64,000 nt of DNA. Source: Perilla frutescens. Lineage: Eukaryota > Streptophyta > Magnoliopsida > Lamiales > Lamiaceae. The notes under the pieces are model-generated. The model did no database searches. It was not told where the DNA came from and was given only the letters and a program-made list of their open reading frames with translations. The stretch spans positions 1,736,001 to 1,800,000 of the forward strand of contig BRKX01000014.1 of the NCBI GenBank assembly GCA_026008535.1, read 5' to 3'. Of this stretch, positions 35,529-47,408 are shown piece by piece. Made by a program: the position numbers and the translations under genes. Each line of letters starts with the position of its first letter. The stretch's first letter is position 1.

Positions 35529-37408
35529 CTTTTTAGGAAAAAATAAAACTTTTGTTAATTCACTAACTGCCTAACTCCCTCGGGGAGATAATTCTCATTC
35601 CAAATACATATCTCACGAAAAACACGTAGAATCACATTAAATTAAATATATAACTTTTTGATGTTTAAAATTAAATTATAATCATGAAAATGTTGGGTCA
35701 TTGATGTTAAAATGTCTAAATCCTTTATTATTAACAAACTACCACCTATATATAAAATATGGATGATTTGCAAATATGTCTAGATATATATAAATGGATC
35801 ATATGTAATTGACTAATTATATCTAAATAAATAATAACTATTGCACGTGACTAGTTATGTTACATTTATCTAAGCAACTTTTTAAAACTATTTGCGAGAT
35901 TATTCCCCGCACAAAATTTGAATTTAACTCATAATTGTCACGGATTCACAATAATATTTTTAACAATATATACATTTATATTTTCAAATCTCCTCAAACC
36001 ACAGATCGGGTGTCTGAGTAAAAAAAAATTAAAATTGGTTCGTCGGTCATCATAATTTTTTTGAGTCTAATAAATAATAAATACACATTTTCCCGTTTTA
36101 AAATTAATCTAGTATTTGAGCTCGAATAAGGTCCGATATACATTTCTAACAGGAATGATATTTAAAAATGAAAAAATTATTAGAATTGGGGATGAAAGAG
36201 AAAAATATGGTTGTGGACTTGTAGTGTGCGGAAGAAACAAAATCGGCCAACTAAATAGATGCCCCTATAATTTATTTTATTCAAAATAATCAAAGAAAAA
36301 AACAAATTGCCACGTCATTCCAACTCAAACAAGCAAGGAATATCAAAACGATAGTATATTTTTTTCTCAAAAAAAAAGAAGATAATATATTTATAGAAAA
36401 CGTAATAATTTTAAATTTCCCCAATACACGTTAAAAGTCGTATTTGGATTGGACTATGTTTCCGTTTATTAGTTTTTTTTTTAAGGAGACAAAAATGGGC
36501 AAACATTATGCTATTTTAACCAACATTTTTTTCGTGTTACATCAAATGATTTGAAGAAAATTGGTCTAAGTTAGCTGATATTTCTCTCATTTATAACGAT
36601 GAGAGACTTAAATACGAATCATAATTTTCGCATCGCTTAACGAAAAAATAAAGAAAGAAAGGTGGATCGGTTTGTTTACTACAATAACAATAATGACAAT
36701 TTTAAAATAAAATATATCAAGTTAATCGGGTCAACTCATGCTAAATTTTTAATGGATTATTTAGTTCGGATCAATCTCGAAAACAATAAATTATATCTTG
36801 CATTTTTTTCCGCTCGGCTAATTTGTTTGGATGCTTTACGGCTCGTTTGTTTGTGTTTCCATGTGGAAATTTTTAAACTTTTTTACTATTCAAAATACTA
36901 TGTGTGTTTCACTCATTTTTAATTTCAGTTTTCATTTTTTTCAATCATATAAATATTATTACATTGAGACTCATCATTTAAATATACATCAATCCATCTC
37001 AACCACGCAAATATTTATCTTTTCATCCCAACCACATATTTAAATTTGAAACAATAATCAAACAAACATATTTTCATTTTTCAAACTTATAACTCTAAAC
37101 ATTAAATCATATATCATAATAAAATCATTACATATTTTCAAAAACCAATACACATCATAAATTTAACTGAAAACATTGAAAAACTGAAAATTGATATTGG
37201 AAATAAAACCAAATGAGCCCTTAGTTTTACATGTAGATTCAACCAATATCCAAACCAATCACCTTTTTTTTTCTTATATATAAACAAATTCTCAAGATTG
37301 CTTCTCATCGGAATGACAACAACAAATAATCAAAGAAAACTACAATTTCGTGTTTTCCTTTATGGACATCAATATCATAAAAGAAAATGGAAATATTTGT
37401 ACTTCCTT
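35529..37408. other. Intergenic, AT-rich; no gene seen
   Basis: A fragment near 35985-36030 ('ccacagatcgggtgtctgag' plus an A-rich tail) resembles the SINE-like piece at 42012. No coding region supported. Confidence 0.4.
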
Positions 37409-37648
37409 TAGAGGTGACAAATCGGGCCGCACCGGCCTCGGCCGAAATTTTCCAGATCTATTTTATCAAGGCCCGGCCCGAAAAGACGAGTCGGTCCACC
37501 CTCCGTGGATCTAGTGAAATTTTCAATGTTTTGGACCAAAAGCTCGGACTGTTCGGACCTCTCTCATTTTCGCTCGAAATCATTTTTGGCCTAATTTATT
37601 ACCCCAACTCGGTCCGAGAAATGGGCCGGGCCAAAATTGCGAGCCCTA
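37409..37648. mobile_element. hAT-type MITE, GGCC-rich
   Basis: Ends TAGAGGTGACAAATCGGGCC and ...GGCCAAAATTGCGAGCCCTA. Flanking octamers ACTTCCTT and CCTGCCTT agree at 6 of 8. The open frame at 37387-37683 is a repeat by-product. Confidence 0.65.
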
Positions 37649-38867
37649 CCTGCCTTGTTCTAAATCACTATGCTAGTTCTTAAAAGGAAAAAAAAAAAAA
37701 AATCATTATGATAATTATTGAACTTAGAAACCAATAAATTTGGGCTCTGAAGGCCCAACTTTAAATTGCAGTTAATATTTTTATTGTTCATTGCCAAAAT
37801 CACTCAATATATATCTTAGGAGTAAAAAAGCAAATATACCCCAATACTTCTTGGAAAATTCAAACAAGTCCATATGTTAAAATATAGGCCCAAAACCCAT
37901 ATGTGAAGAAAAAGTCTTCACTCCCCCAACCCTTTCTCAAACTAATGATGTATAATTAATTGTTTATTATATCATCCATTGTTTCTATTGCACTTGAATG
38001 TTTTTAACAAATAGTTTAATTTTCTAGAAAAAAATCAAGACTTTTTTTTTGGGGGGTAAATTATGATAAATAAAGTTAAAATAATTACATTCATCGAAAT
38101 TAGGTCCTACTAATTTACAGAGGTATTTAATATTTCAATTATTATCCTTCAATTTATATAGTACACTCAACAATTTATTAAATTAAATTAACCAAGGAAA
38201 ATAACGAAAAATTAAAAATTCGCAATACCCTTGCATCGACAACACTTCTTGATAATTTCGACCTTTTTTGCATGATTTTCTATTAACACAAGGGTTTTAG
38301 ACGTCTTTATTTTTCATATTGAGGTATTTTTGTATTTTCAAATGTAGGCATATATTTTTTTTGGGAACAAATTCCAATTTAATCTTCAACGTTTCAATAA
38401 TTACAAATTAATAATTTTCAACCTTTTCATTTAGACAAAAATACACCTGATATATTTTTCGGCAATTTACTGACATGCCCGACAATTTGACGGATACATC
38501 GCCACTTCTAAAAGCACGCGATATTTAAACAAAAGAACGAACATTCAATCCAATTTGATTTCAAAGACGATCAAGACATCCATCAAATTATCGGCAGTTC
38601 AATTGTCGAAAAAATCGATCAGGGCCATTTTTGTTGAAATGAGAAAATATTTTATATTCCTCCCGTCCCATTTTGATAGGCTGATTGAGATTTTTCACGG
38701 GGATCAAGAAAAGGACTGAGAAAGACAATTAATCAAGAAACTTCGTAATATGCCTCTATTTATTTCTTTAATATTGAATTAATGTCTAATGTGAACATAT
38801 TAAATAGGAATATATATATTAGTAAATTAGCTAAATATATATAGAAACATGCCTATATATATATATC
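37649..38867. other. Intergenic; no gene seen
   Basis: AT-rich sequence, no supported gene. Confidence 0.35.
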
Positions 38868-39250
38868 ACCTAAACCATCATTTATATCCCAAACTATTTT
38901 CATTTTCTCAAATTTATCCCAAACTAACATTTTTATCAATTAAATACCTAAACTATGAAAAACTAATCAAATCTATCCCCGATACATTTTTAGGCAAAAA
39001 ATTACCTAACGCTTCGGCTAAATATTTGAGTTTTCTTCTTATGTTGTAGTCAAATCGATCATATCTATGACATAAAATCTTTATTCTAATTTTTTTAAAC
39101 TCTTTTTAAGATCTGATTTTGGCCTGAAAAATATTCGGGGGATAGATTTGATTATTTTTAATAGTTTAGGTATTTAATTCATAAAAATGTTAGTTTGGTA
39201 TAGATTTGAGAAAATTGAAATAGTTCAGGATATAAATGATGGTTTAGCCT
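38868..39250. mobile_element. Fold-back MITE ('taaaccatcatttatatcc' arms)
   Basis: Left 'cctaaaccatcatttatatc' pairs with right 'gatataaatgatggtttagc'. Inner arms 'ttttctcaaatttatccc' and 'atagatttgagaaaattg' also pair. Flanks ATATATATC on both sides would be a 9-bp duplication, although the sequence is low-complexity. About 383 bp, no ORF. Confidence 0.65.
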
Positions 39251-39463
39251 ATATATATCAAGACATATAAAAAAGGAAAATAAACCTATCAAAATTGGAT
39301 AAAGGAATTAATTATTTAAACGTTAGGTTAGTTCTATTAAAAGTAATTGAAAATTAAATTATAATTAACTTTTTTTTATCACCATATTATTTTTTTTAGG
39401 GAGGGGTTGGGTGGGGTGGGGGGTATGGGTTTGTTAGGTTAAAACCTAAGAATTTCCCATCAC

Positions 39464-39780
39464 AGATCCCTATAAAATAAAATCTGCAGTCTGAGCAATG
39501 TTGTAAGTTGTACCTCAACTCTTAATTTTGAAATAACCCCTCCTTCATCACTTGATCTTCATCTTGTCCACAACTTTATCAAACTCTTTGTGTGTTTTTG
39601 TGTGTGAGTGTGTGTCCACTTGTCAAGTACAACCTTTTCTTTTAATTTTTCAAAGTTTGAAGAATGAAATCTCCTTTGATGTCCCAATATCACCACATCT
39701 CCCATCCAAGAACATGCCTTAATTTTATTTTTATATCATGTTTTCAATTTCCACAACCTTCATGGAGAATCTTTATTTGA
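39464..39780 (+). other. Possible small transcription unit with a 38-codon ORF
   Basis: CCCTATAAAATAAAAT (about 39468) could be a TATA box. About 190 bp downstream an ATG at 39664 opens a 38-codon frame (MKSPLMSQYHHISHPRTC...) ending at about 39780. The stretch is pyrimidine-rich and less AT-skewed than its surroundings, as leaders often are. I recognise no family. It could be a short peptide gene, the 5' end of a lost gene, or chance. Confidence 0.25.
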
Positions 39781-41263
39781 TTAGAGGTTTGGTGATCTTA
39801 ATCTTTTTTAAATTTAGCTACGGATGAAAAATGAAAGTAGCACGAAAAAGAAACAGCTGGGACGCATTGCAGGTCAACCTATTATGGAGTTTACTCATTT
39901 AAATTTGAAGTATTTTATTAATAACGAACTCGATGTTATATTTTTCATGTTTTACCGGCACGTGTGAATCAGTTGGTGAAGTGATGATTACGTAATTGTT
40001 AAAAATAATGAACTTGTATATTACCACGTAAATACTTGTTGATTATTTTCACTTTACTCGTGAAACAAAATAAAAGAATGTTAATAAAATTGGCATTTAA
40101 TAGTAAGAGTATTTCAATAAAAATGAATAGTAAACAAATAAATAATGTTTCTAAAAGGAAGGCATATATGGTTTACTAGAGGCAAAAATCAAAGTTTTGT
40201 CAAACTGTGGAGATTCATATATAAAAGAAACAAGACTCGTGTTCGAGATTCATGTATGGTTATCTTGCATATGCGATTTGTAATCCACGTGTACTGCAAT
40301 TTTCGATTACCATAATAACGTCTTAACATAGATTCACTACATACATCAAGATTCTCCATCAGTTTCATCTCCATAAAATGTCGTTTTATCCCGGATTAAT
40401 ACTGTGGATGTTACAATTGCAAAAATATTAAAGGTTATGATGTGAATTGTAATTTTTTAAACGTTGTGCGAAAATTACACAATGATATTAACATTTGCAA
40501 TTAACCCAAATTGGATAGAGTCTTCTAACCTTTTTCACACATGACATATAACTCACGTCAATGCCATGGGAAAAAAACAAATCTGAATAAAGATGTCAAA
40601 TTTTTTAAAAGTTAGACGACTTGATCTTGTAATACTAATAATTGAGGGCTCATAAAATGTTTTAATCAATTTTTTTTTTCTGCGTAGCTACTGCATGCTT
40701 TACAGTAGATACAATTCAAAACAGAGGTGAACAGAAGAGGTAAATTGTTAGCACTTCCAAAAAACTCATATTGAGAAAAGCACTATTGATTTTTGTGTGG
40801 AGAGAGAGAGAGAGAGATGTTTAGAGAGAGAGAGAGGGAGAGAGAGAGAGAAGCTGTTAGAGAGAGACAAAGGGAGGTGGGTGGTGGGGCAGTGTTTGGG
40901 AGAGGATCGGATTAGGATCTCCCTCAATTTTACAATACGTTTGACATGTCAACATCAACAATTCCTTTTCCAAACATGCCCCTAAATCAAAACATCAAAA
41001 TTTCATAAAACTTTATTTACGAATCCAATTTTATAAATACTCTGTGAGCTTGTTTGATGTGGTTTAAGTAGCTGCCCGCGGCACGCGTTCTAGAATTTCT
41101 TGATGGATAAATATGTATAATATTTTAATATTTTATTTGTTTTAAAATTCAAAATTATTGGTTAAACAACGATTCGGAGTCTATTATCAACGGATATACG
41201 CACGGTTTTTTTTATTATCATATTTTAATACATCCAATATATGTTTCATATATTTCAAATATA
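39781..41263. other. Intergenic; GA-rich block, no gene established
   Basis: Holds a (GA)n cluster at 40799-40872. On the minus strand the cluster would look like a CT-rich leader, but no convincing coding exon follows it toward 39.8 kb. Confidence 0.35.
40799..40872. repeat. GA microsatellite cluster
   Basis: Three adjoining (GA)n runs broken by 'tgttta' and 'gctgtta'. Confidence 0.9.
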
Positions 41264-41618
41264 AGAGAATTGTCGATTCAGGACTTGAAAGATGGATAAT
41301 CTATCAATTCAGAACCTAAAAGATGAAAACTCTCAATTCAAGACTCGAAATAATTAATGAAAGAATTTTAATTTCTTTTTATTTTTTAATTAATTTTAAA
41401 AATTTATTTATTAGATTTAATAAATAATTAATGAAAGAATTTTCATTGAAAATTAATATAAGATTAATTAAAAAATAAAAAAAAAAATCAAAATTCGTGA
41501 TTTTTTAGGTCATGGATTGATAATTTTCATCTTTCGAGTCCTGAATTGAGAGTTTTCATCTTTTGGGTCTTGAATCGATAGATTACTCATCTTTCAGGTC
41601 CTAGATTGATAATTTTCC
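41264..41618. mobile_element. GGAGAATT fold-back MITE, copy 3
   Basis: Left 'agagaattgtcgattcagga'; right '...ggtcctagattgataatttt' then CC. The internal blocks 'gatgaaaactctcaattcaa' and 'ttgagagttttcatcttttg' are inverted. No matching 9-mer flanks. Confidence 0.75.
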
Positions 41619-42011
41619 TATGCATTCAATTAAACATAATATTGATACTTTATACGGTAATTAAAATAAATAATAGTCAAACATTATTACATACAGTGTA
41701 GCAAGTGAGCTCTATAATTAGTCGAGTTTAAATCTCATTTTTATAAAATAGTCTGCAAACCACATACAATAAATAAATCACACTTGAAAAATCAGGTGCG
41801 TGACACACTCACACTTATGATAATGGTGTGATCTCAAACTATACCACTCCGTCGTTCATAGTTTATGTGGTATGTTTGTCGTGCACATAAATTAAATTTA
41901 TCTAAAATTTATTTTATTTTAAAAAATAAAACCAGACTGAAAATTATTATAGTTTGAGAGAAGTAAGACGGATCTTGAATATTGAATTACTCCAAAATAT
42001 TGGACCAGTAA
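41619..42011. other. Spacer; no gene seen
   Basis: A tRNA-like phrase ('gcaagtgagctctataatta' ... 'gagtttaaatctc', about 41700-41740) may be another SINE relic. Confidence 0.3.
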
Positions 42012-42076
42012 GATAAAAGGTCACGAGTTCGAATATCCTCAATACCATAAGTCGGGTGTGTGAGTGAAAAAAAATA
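42012..42076 (+). mobile_element. 5'-truncated SINE-like insertion
   Basis: A short segment with a B-box-like 'cacgagttcgaatatcc' and an A-rich tail. It is flanked by AAATATTGGACCAGTAA (ending 42010) and AAATATTGGACTAGTAA (about 42079-42095). Such 17-bp direct repeats with one mismatch are typical of target-primed retrotransposition. Confidence 0.65.
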
Positions 42077-42726
42077 AAAAATATTGGACTAGTAATAAAT
42101 AAAATCAGCCAAATAAATAGAACACTAATATATATATATATATATATATTATATTAGTGATATTATAATTAGGAGAAATATTTGTTGTCCCCTCTGAACC
42201 CTAAAGATTGTCTCAACACCAGCTCTAATGTGTAGCTGTGAAGTCTCGTGAAACAGCTAGCTGCAGAGGTAAATAAATATATACACACACGATATATATA
42301 TATATATATAGCGTGTATTAATTAATTATTTAATTTAATCTTGATATGAATATATGTTGTGGTTTTACATAGAATTGGTTAGAAAAAACTGAAATATTCT
42401 GGTCATAAATCATAGGTGCTAAACCTCGTTGGCTTTTTTTATACTCGAAACGTGACAAATATTATTAATATTATTATTATGTCGCAGACCATCGAAGAAC
42501 TAAGTTGACCTAAATTAGAAAATTGAGATGCCAATATTGGCTGCGCTGACGGCCAAATCTCACTAAAAATATGATTCCAAATCAAGGTTTTAAATATTTT
42601 ACCAGTTAATGTCAGCTCAATATTCAAGAAAACCAAATTATATATGTCAGCATATCAATATTCAAGAAAAAACTAATTAAATTATTGCACCAAAAATCAT
42701 ATAAATTTTAACACCAAATTGCAATG
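42077..42726. other. Spacer with TA microsatellites
   Basis: TA runs at about 42128-42150 and 42291-42310. No gene seen. Confidence 0.4.
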
Positions 42727-43126
42727 GGGTATTATCAGATTTTGGCTCGATCTTTCAAGTAATTCACAAAAATATCCTGATATTTTATAAATAATAATTT
42801 AATATTTGACCTTTTGAATATACAACAAATCTAGCCTGTAATTAATTTTTGGGCTTTTAGTCCCCAACGTATATCTTCTTACATACGGTCTGGAATGAAA
42901 TATAATTTTATTTAAATTTTATTTGATCAATTGACGTGGCACAAATATTTTCCACGTTATTAAAAAATTCAAAAAAAGATATATGACGGCAACTAAAAAC
43001 CCAAAAATTAATTTCAGACTAGATTTGTTGTATATTCAAAAGGCCATGTATTAAATTGTTATTTATAAAAGATAAGGACATTTTTGTGAATTACTTAAAA
43101 TGTCGGACTAAAATCTAATAATACCC
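42727..43126. mobile_element. Long-arm fold-back MITE (GGGTATTAT ends)
   Basis: Left GGGTATTATCAGATTTTGG pairs with right '...aaatctaataataccc'. Pairing continues inward for about 170 bp ('aagtaattcacaaaaatatc', 'tgaatatacaacaaatctag' and their inverses), leaving only a small loop. 400 bp. Flanking 'ttgcaa' occurs on both sides, but an exact duplication could not be defined. Confidence 0.8.
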
Positions 43127-43439
43127 TAGTTGCAAATTCCACACTTTTTTTTTTAATTCGCACCAAAATCAAAATGCGATGTTACAACTTTTGTGCTAAT
43201 ATGTAAATGAAAACAAAAAAATTATCACTTGAGATTCTCTAGTCCCAACTTGTGCGTGTCAATTCTTTCAAGTTTCTCGTATATTATAAATAAATAAGTC
43301 TAGATTGTTATTAGGGGAGTTGAATTTAATAAAAATTGTGATATTTACATACAATTCGGTATTCTTGCGATAATCAATGATATTGTTCTTGTGTTCTTCA
43401 AGATATTCTCAAAATCAACAGATTATACATGCTTCTATC

Positions 43440-43800
43440 TGCATCAGTTGCTCTGTGTGCCGAACCTCAAAATTATTACCTTTTCTTTCATTTTTTCTTC
43501 AATTTTAATTTTTTTGATTTAGTATTATTTTATAATATTATTTAGGGTTTATTTCACCCAATTATGGTTTATAATTATTTTTTTAATATTTAATTTTCAT
43601 TTTTAGTTAATATAATTGATTTTTGGGGTTGATTATTCCAAACTTAGGGTATATAATTTTTTAAAAATTTAATTTTTAGCAATAAACATTAAATACGATT
43701 AGTTATAATATAATAAATTTTATTTTTATAACAAATATTATTAACAATATATATTTTTAATGTTTGCACACGGTTGACACACACAAATCGAAACTAGATG
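43440..43800 (+). repeat. Dispersed AT-rich MITE-like family, copy 3
   Basis: The core 'tagggtttatttcacccaat' then 'tatggtttataattattttt' and 'ttggggttgattattcca' matches the copy at 60385 closely. The left TIR part appears displaced to about 43240. Confidence 0.6.
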
Positions 43801-43885
43801 ATCTCTACTCAAAAATTAGGTGCTAATGTAAAGGTTGTCATTTCGTGTGCAACATTTTTTTTGGGGGTTGGCATATCATGTATGC

Positions 43886-44272
43886 TAGGACTGAACACAA
43901 AATCAAATAGCTCGATATTTGACTTATATTCATTTATTAAAAAATTCATTTGAACTTGGTTTGATGAACATATCAAACATGATCGAGTATAATTTTGAGT
44001 GTGATAAGATTTGAAGTTCGATTCGAACTTCAACTCGATAAGTAAAAATTAAATAAATACGTATAAAAATATCAAACTACTGCAGCTCGATTCGTGTTCG
44101 GTTCGATTAAAACTCGACTTGATCAGTAATCATAGAAGCTCAAACATAAATTTTAAAGCTGGACTTGATCAGTAATCATAGAAGCTCAAACATAAATTTT
44201 AAAGCTCGATATCATTTTAAACAAGCCTGAATATATGTATATTCGGACTCGACTCATTTACAGTTCCATCCT
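43886..44272. mobile_element. hAT-type MITE with 'gctcga' interior
   Basis: Starts TAGGACTGAACACAAAATC and ends ...TTTACAGTTCCATCCT. A perfect octamer ATGTATGC flanks it (43878-43885 and 44273-44280). Contains a 45-bp direct duplication (44116-44160 and 44162-44206). Confidence 0.75.
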
Positions 44273-44703
44273 ATGTATGCATGCTACATGTGTTGATTAA
44301 TTTTTATGGGAACTTCATATATATGGTATGAATTCCTCTAGAAAACTGTAGAATAGAATACAACTTCTAAGAGAATTGAACCAAACAAATTAATTTTGGC
44401 CTCACAATTGTTGGAACTGTGAGTGCCTGCAAACAGTACATTTGTGTTTGGTTTATTGAGATAAAAAGGACAAGAGTATAAGTAGATGATTTTTATTTTT
44501 TATAAATTCAACTTACTCTAATGTCTGATATTTAAATTTGATGTAAAATTTTAACATTATAAATTGTCTGGACTTCGAGATTTCATCGTAATGAAAACGA
44601 AGATCCAACGATAGAGAATTGTTTTATGAGAAACGATAGTAATCTATTCTTTAGTGTTATGACTTATGAGGAAAATATGCAGCGTTAATTTTTTTTCCTA
44701 TGC
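44273..44703. other. Spacer; no gene seen
   Basis: AT-rich without supported features. Confidence 0.35.
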
Positions 44704-45113
44704 ATTTAGGGCTCTATGTAAATCAAGTTGAGTCAAACAACCTGATGTTCGAGCCAATTCGTTATTCGAGTTTTTGTCTCTTATTCAAGTTTGTTTCGAT
44801 AAATGTTTGTCATGTTTGAATTTGGCTCGTGAAATGGTAGAAAATTTACCAATCAAGACAAATCGAGCTTGAATGCTCGAAAAAACTCGTTTAATTTATG
44901 TGTTCAAGTTCAAGAAAAAAGTTTATTGAATTTACCCGCTCGTTCAATCAAACTTGTTCGCGAGCTGACCGGGCCGAATGCTACTCTGTTCGAGCCCGGC
45001 TCGATAATTTTACCGAGCTTAATTTGAGACTTGAGATCGAGTCGTTTAGAAAACGAATGAGTTTCGAATTAGCTTTTCTTGAATTGAACTTCGAATAACG
45101 TGCGAACGGCTCC
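44704..45113. repeat. Possible diverged hAT-type MITE with 'tcgagc' repeats
   Basis: Starts TTAGGGCTCTATGTAAATC and has a self-complementary 'gttcgagc'/'gctcgaa' interior like the neighbour at 43886. It ends near 'gaacggctccgtt'. Terminal match is weak and no duplication was seen. Confidence 0.4.
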
Positions 45114-45454
45114 GTTGGTTTACAATGGGATCCGTAATAATTCATGTAAATTTTTCAGAATAGACAAATCGTATAAAAATAATCATGTTACAATCTACTA
45201 GACTTAGAAATCGTATTATTTGTGGGGTGCTTTCTTATTTTATTGTATCTTGGCGTGATTCAAATAATTAAATTTAGTACGTGTACATAAATTTGATTTG
45301 ACCAATCATTATAAATAAGTTTTGGATCTGCACAAAAAGTTATCACATCTAAAGACAAATTATATCTGCAAATTCGAATCAAATTTTGTGATAACTTTAC
45401 GTATTCTATTTCGTCATTTCAAATGATATTCAACATATTTATTCTAGAATTAAT

Positions 45455-45820
45455 TAAGATTAAATACATAAACTTTGATACCATTTGCAATTTAGGTATG
45501 AATTTTGAAATTTTACGATTAAAACACAAATTTACAATTTTTTTTACAAAATGGATATAATTTGCAATAATATGAAAATCAAACACTATATTTCATATCA
45601 ATCTGTATCATATTAATGATATTCAAATTAATATTATGCTATATATCTATACAATTTTGTAATATTTCATGTTATATAACCGTCTTTTGTTTGAAGAAAA
45701 ATTTGGGGTGTCTATTTTGAAAAAAAAAAAGTAAAAAATTGTGTTTTAATTCTACCGTTTCAAAATTCGTATCTAAATTATAAATTATGTCAAAATTTAT
45801 GTATTTAATCACAATTAATG
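45455..45820. mobile_element. Fold-back MITE ('gattaaatacataaa' arms)
   Basis: Left 'gattaaatacataaactttg' pairs with right 'aaatttatgtatttaatcac'. Inner arms 'gaattttgaaattttac' and 'gtttcaaaattcgtat' continue the pairing. Edges are near AATTAAT on both sides. Confidence 0.65.
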
Positions 45821-45830
45821 CTTTATTCTA

Positions 45831-46205
45831 GGAGAATTATCAATCCGGGACCTGAAAGTCGGGTAATATATCGATTAAGGACCAAAAGATAAAAACTCTA
45901 AATCCATGACTCGAATGATGAAAATTCTCAATCCAAGACCTCAAAAATCACGGATTTTGATTCATTTTTATTTTTTAATTAATTTTAAAAATTTCTGTAT
46001 TAGATTTAATAGATAATTAATGAAGGAATTTTCTTTGAAATTAATATAAAATTAATTTTAAAAATAATAAGAAATTAAAATTCGTGATTTTGGAGGTCCT
46101 CAATTGAGAATTTTCATCTTTCGGGTCCTGAAATGAGATTTTTCATATTTCAGATCCTAAATTAATAAATTACTCATATTTCAGATCTTGAATTGACAAT
46201 TCTCC
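45831..46205. mobile_element. GGAGAATT fold-back MITE, copy 4
   Basis: Starts GGAGAATTATCAATCCGGGA and ends ...CTTGAATTGACAATTCTCC. A perfect 9-bp duplication, TTTATTCTA, lies at 45822-45830 and 46206-46214. This is the best-preserved member; its 9-bp target site suggests the Mutator superfamily. Confidence 0.92.
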
Positions 46206-46766
46206 TTTATTCTATATATACTTATCAAAATTTTTAATAGAAAATATATATATTTTTCTTTTCGAAGAATAATCGAAATACCTGGTGAGATGGGGTCAAT
46301 TTGGAGCCATAAATGAGGGTACTATTTTAGTTTATTTATTTACTTTTTTGGTATCTCCCACTTAATTATTATGTCACGTTGATGCTCTAAACAGTTATTT
46401 CTCTCCTTTTCATCGCAAAATAAATAACTTTTCCTTTTTTAAAAAAAGTGGGGTGACGTGGAAATAAAAGAGAAGTTGTTGGGTGAAAATGGGAATTTTG
46501 AGGATTTAATGGTAGGATAAGGAGAAAGAAATAAAGGGAGAGGGGGGGAAAAAAAAACAGACGTAACGTATCACTGACAAAACTGAGAAAGAGAGGAGGG
46601 GTTGGGACAGCAAGGTCCTGTCTTTATCAATTTCGTCTCCTTATGCCGTGAAACCCGGACTACAGTCCCACCCTCCACTGGGCCCCACATGGGGTTCGTC
46701 GTGTCGACTCGAGTCGAGCTTATGCTACACCCGGTTAAATGCACTGTTCAATACAATTAATTACAT
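46206..46766. other. Spacer with a less AT-rich patch
   Basis: 46600-46735 is unusually GC-balanced ('actgggccccacatgggg', 'gtcgactcgagtcgagc'), but I see no coding frame or known motif. Confidence 0.35.
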
Positions 46767-47310
46767 TAGGGGTGAACAAAAAGTACTGAAAATCGAAAAT
46801 TGAACAAACCGAATCACTTTTCAAAGTTCGATTCGGTTCGTTTCTTTTTCTAGCAAAAGTTCAGTTTTCGGTTTCGGTTTGGTTTAGAGGGAAAATATCC
46901 GAACCGAACCGAAAATCTGAATTTTTATACATTAGCAATAAAAATACTTGAATTTGTTGGACTTTATAATTTATTCGGTTTTTTTTTTTGTTGTAATTTA
47001 CATCTTTTTGAACTTTATTCAATTCTTTATTGGTACTTTTTGAACTTGAATCTTGATAATTAGCTAATTCATACTTGCACATATTTAATTATATCGAATG
47101 GAGAGAATTTAAAGAAAAAAAAACAAACCAGACAATTCAAGAAAAATTTTGGTTCAAAACCGAATTGACCGAAATATTTCGGTCCAGTTCAGTCTGGTTC
47201 CGATCAGAAATTCGGTTCGGTTCGATTCTATTTTTAAAAAATTCAATTTTCTTCGGTTTTAATATTTTTTCCAGACCGAACCGAACCGAAAAATTGAATA
47301 CTCATTACTA
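46767..47310. mobile_element. hAT-type MITE with 'ccgaaccgaa' interior
   Basis: Starts TAGGGGTGAACAAAAAG and ends ...GAATACTCATTACTA. A perfect 8-bp duplication, AATTACAT, lies at 46759-46766 and 47311-47318. The interior is 'cggttcggtt' and its complement. The open frames inside are repeat by-products. Confidence 0.92.
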
Positions 47311-47319
47311 AATTACATT

Positions 47320-47408
47320 TCACACAAGTATGTATTATGTAACTCAATTAATTTATTAATTTGTGTGCATTCATCTAAAATGACACTTAATTGGAAACGG
47401 AGGGAGTA
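47320..47408. mobile_element. Stowaway-like MITE, right end only
   Basis: 'aactcaattaatttattaat' through 'gacacttaattggaaacgg' to AGGGAGTA matches the right part of the 24606 family. The left half is absent. Confidence 0.65.
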
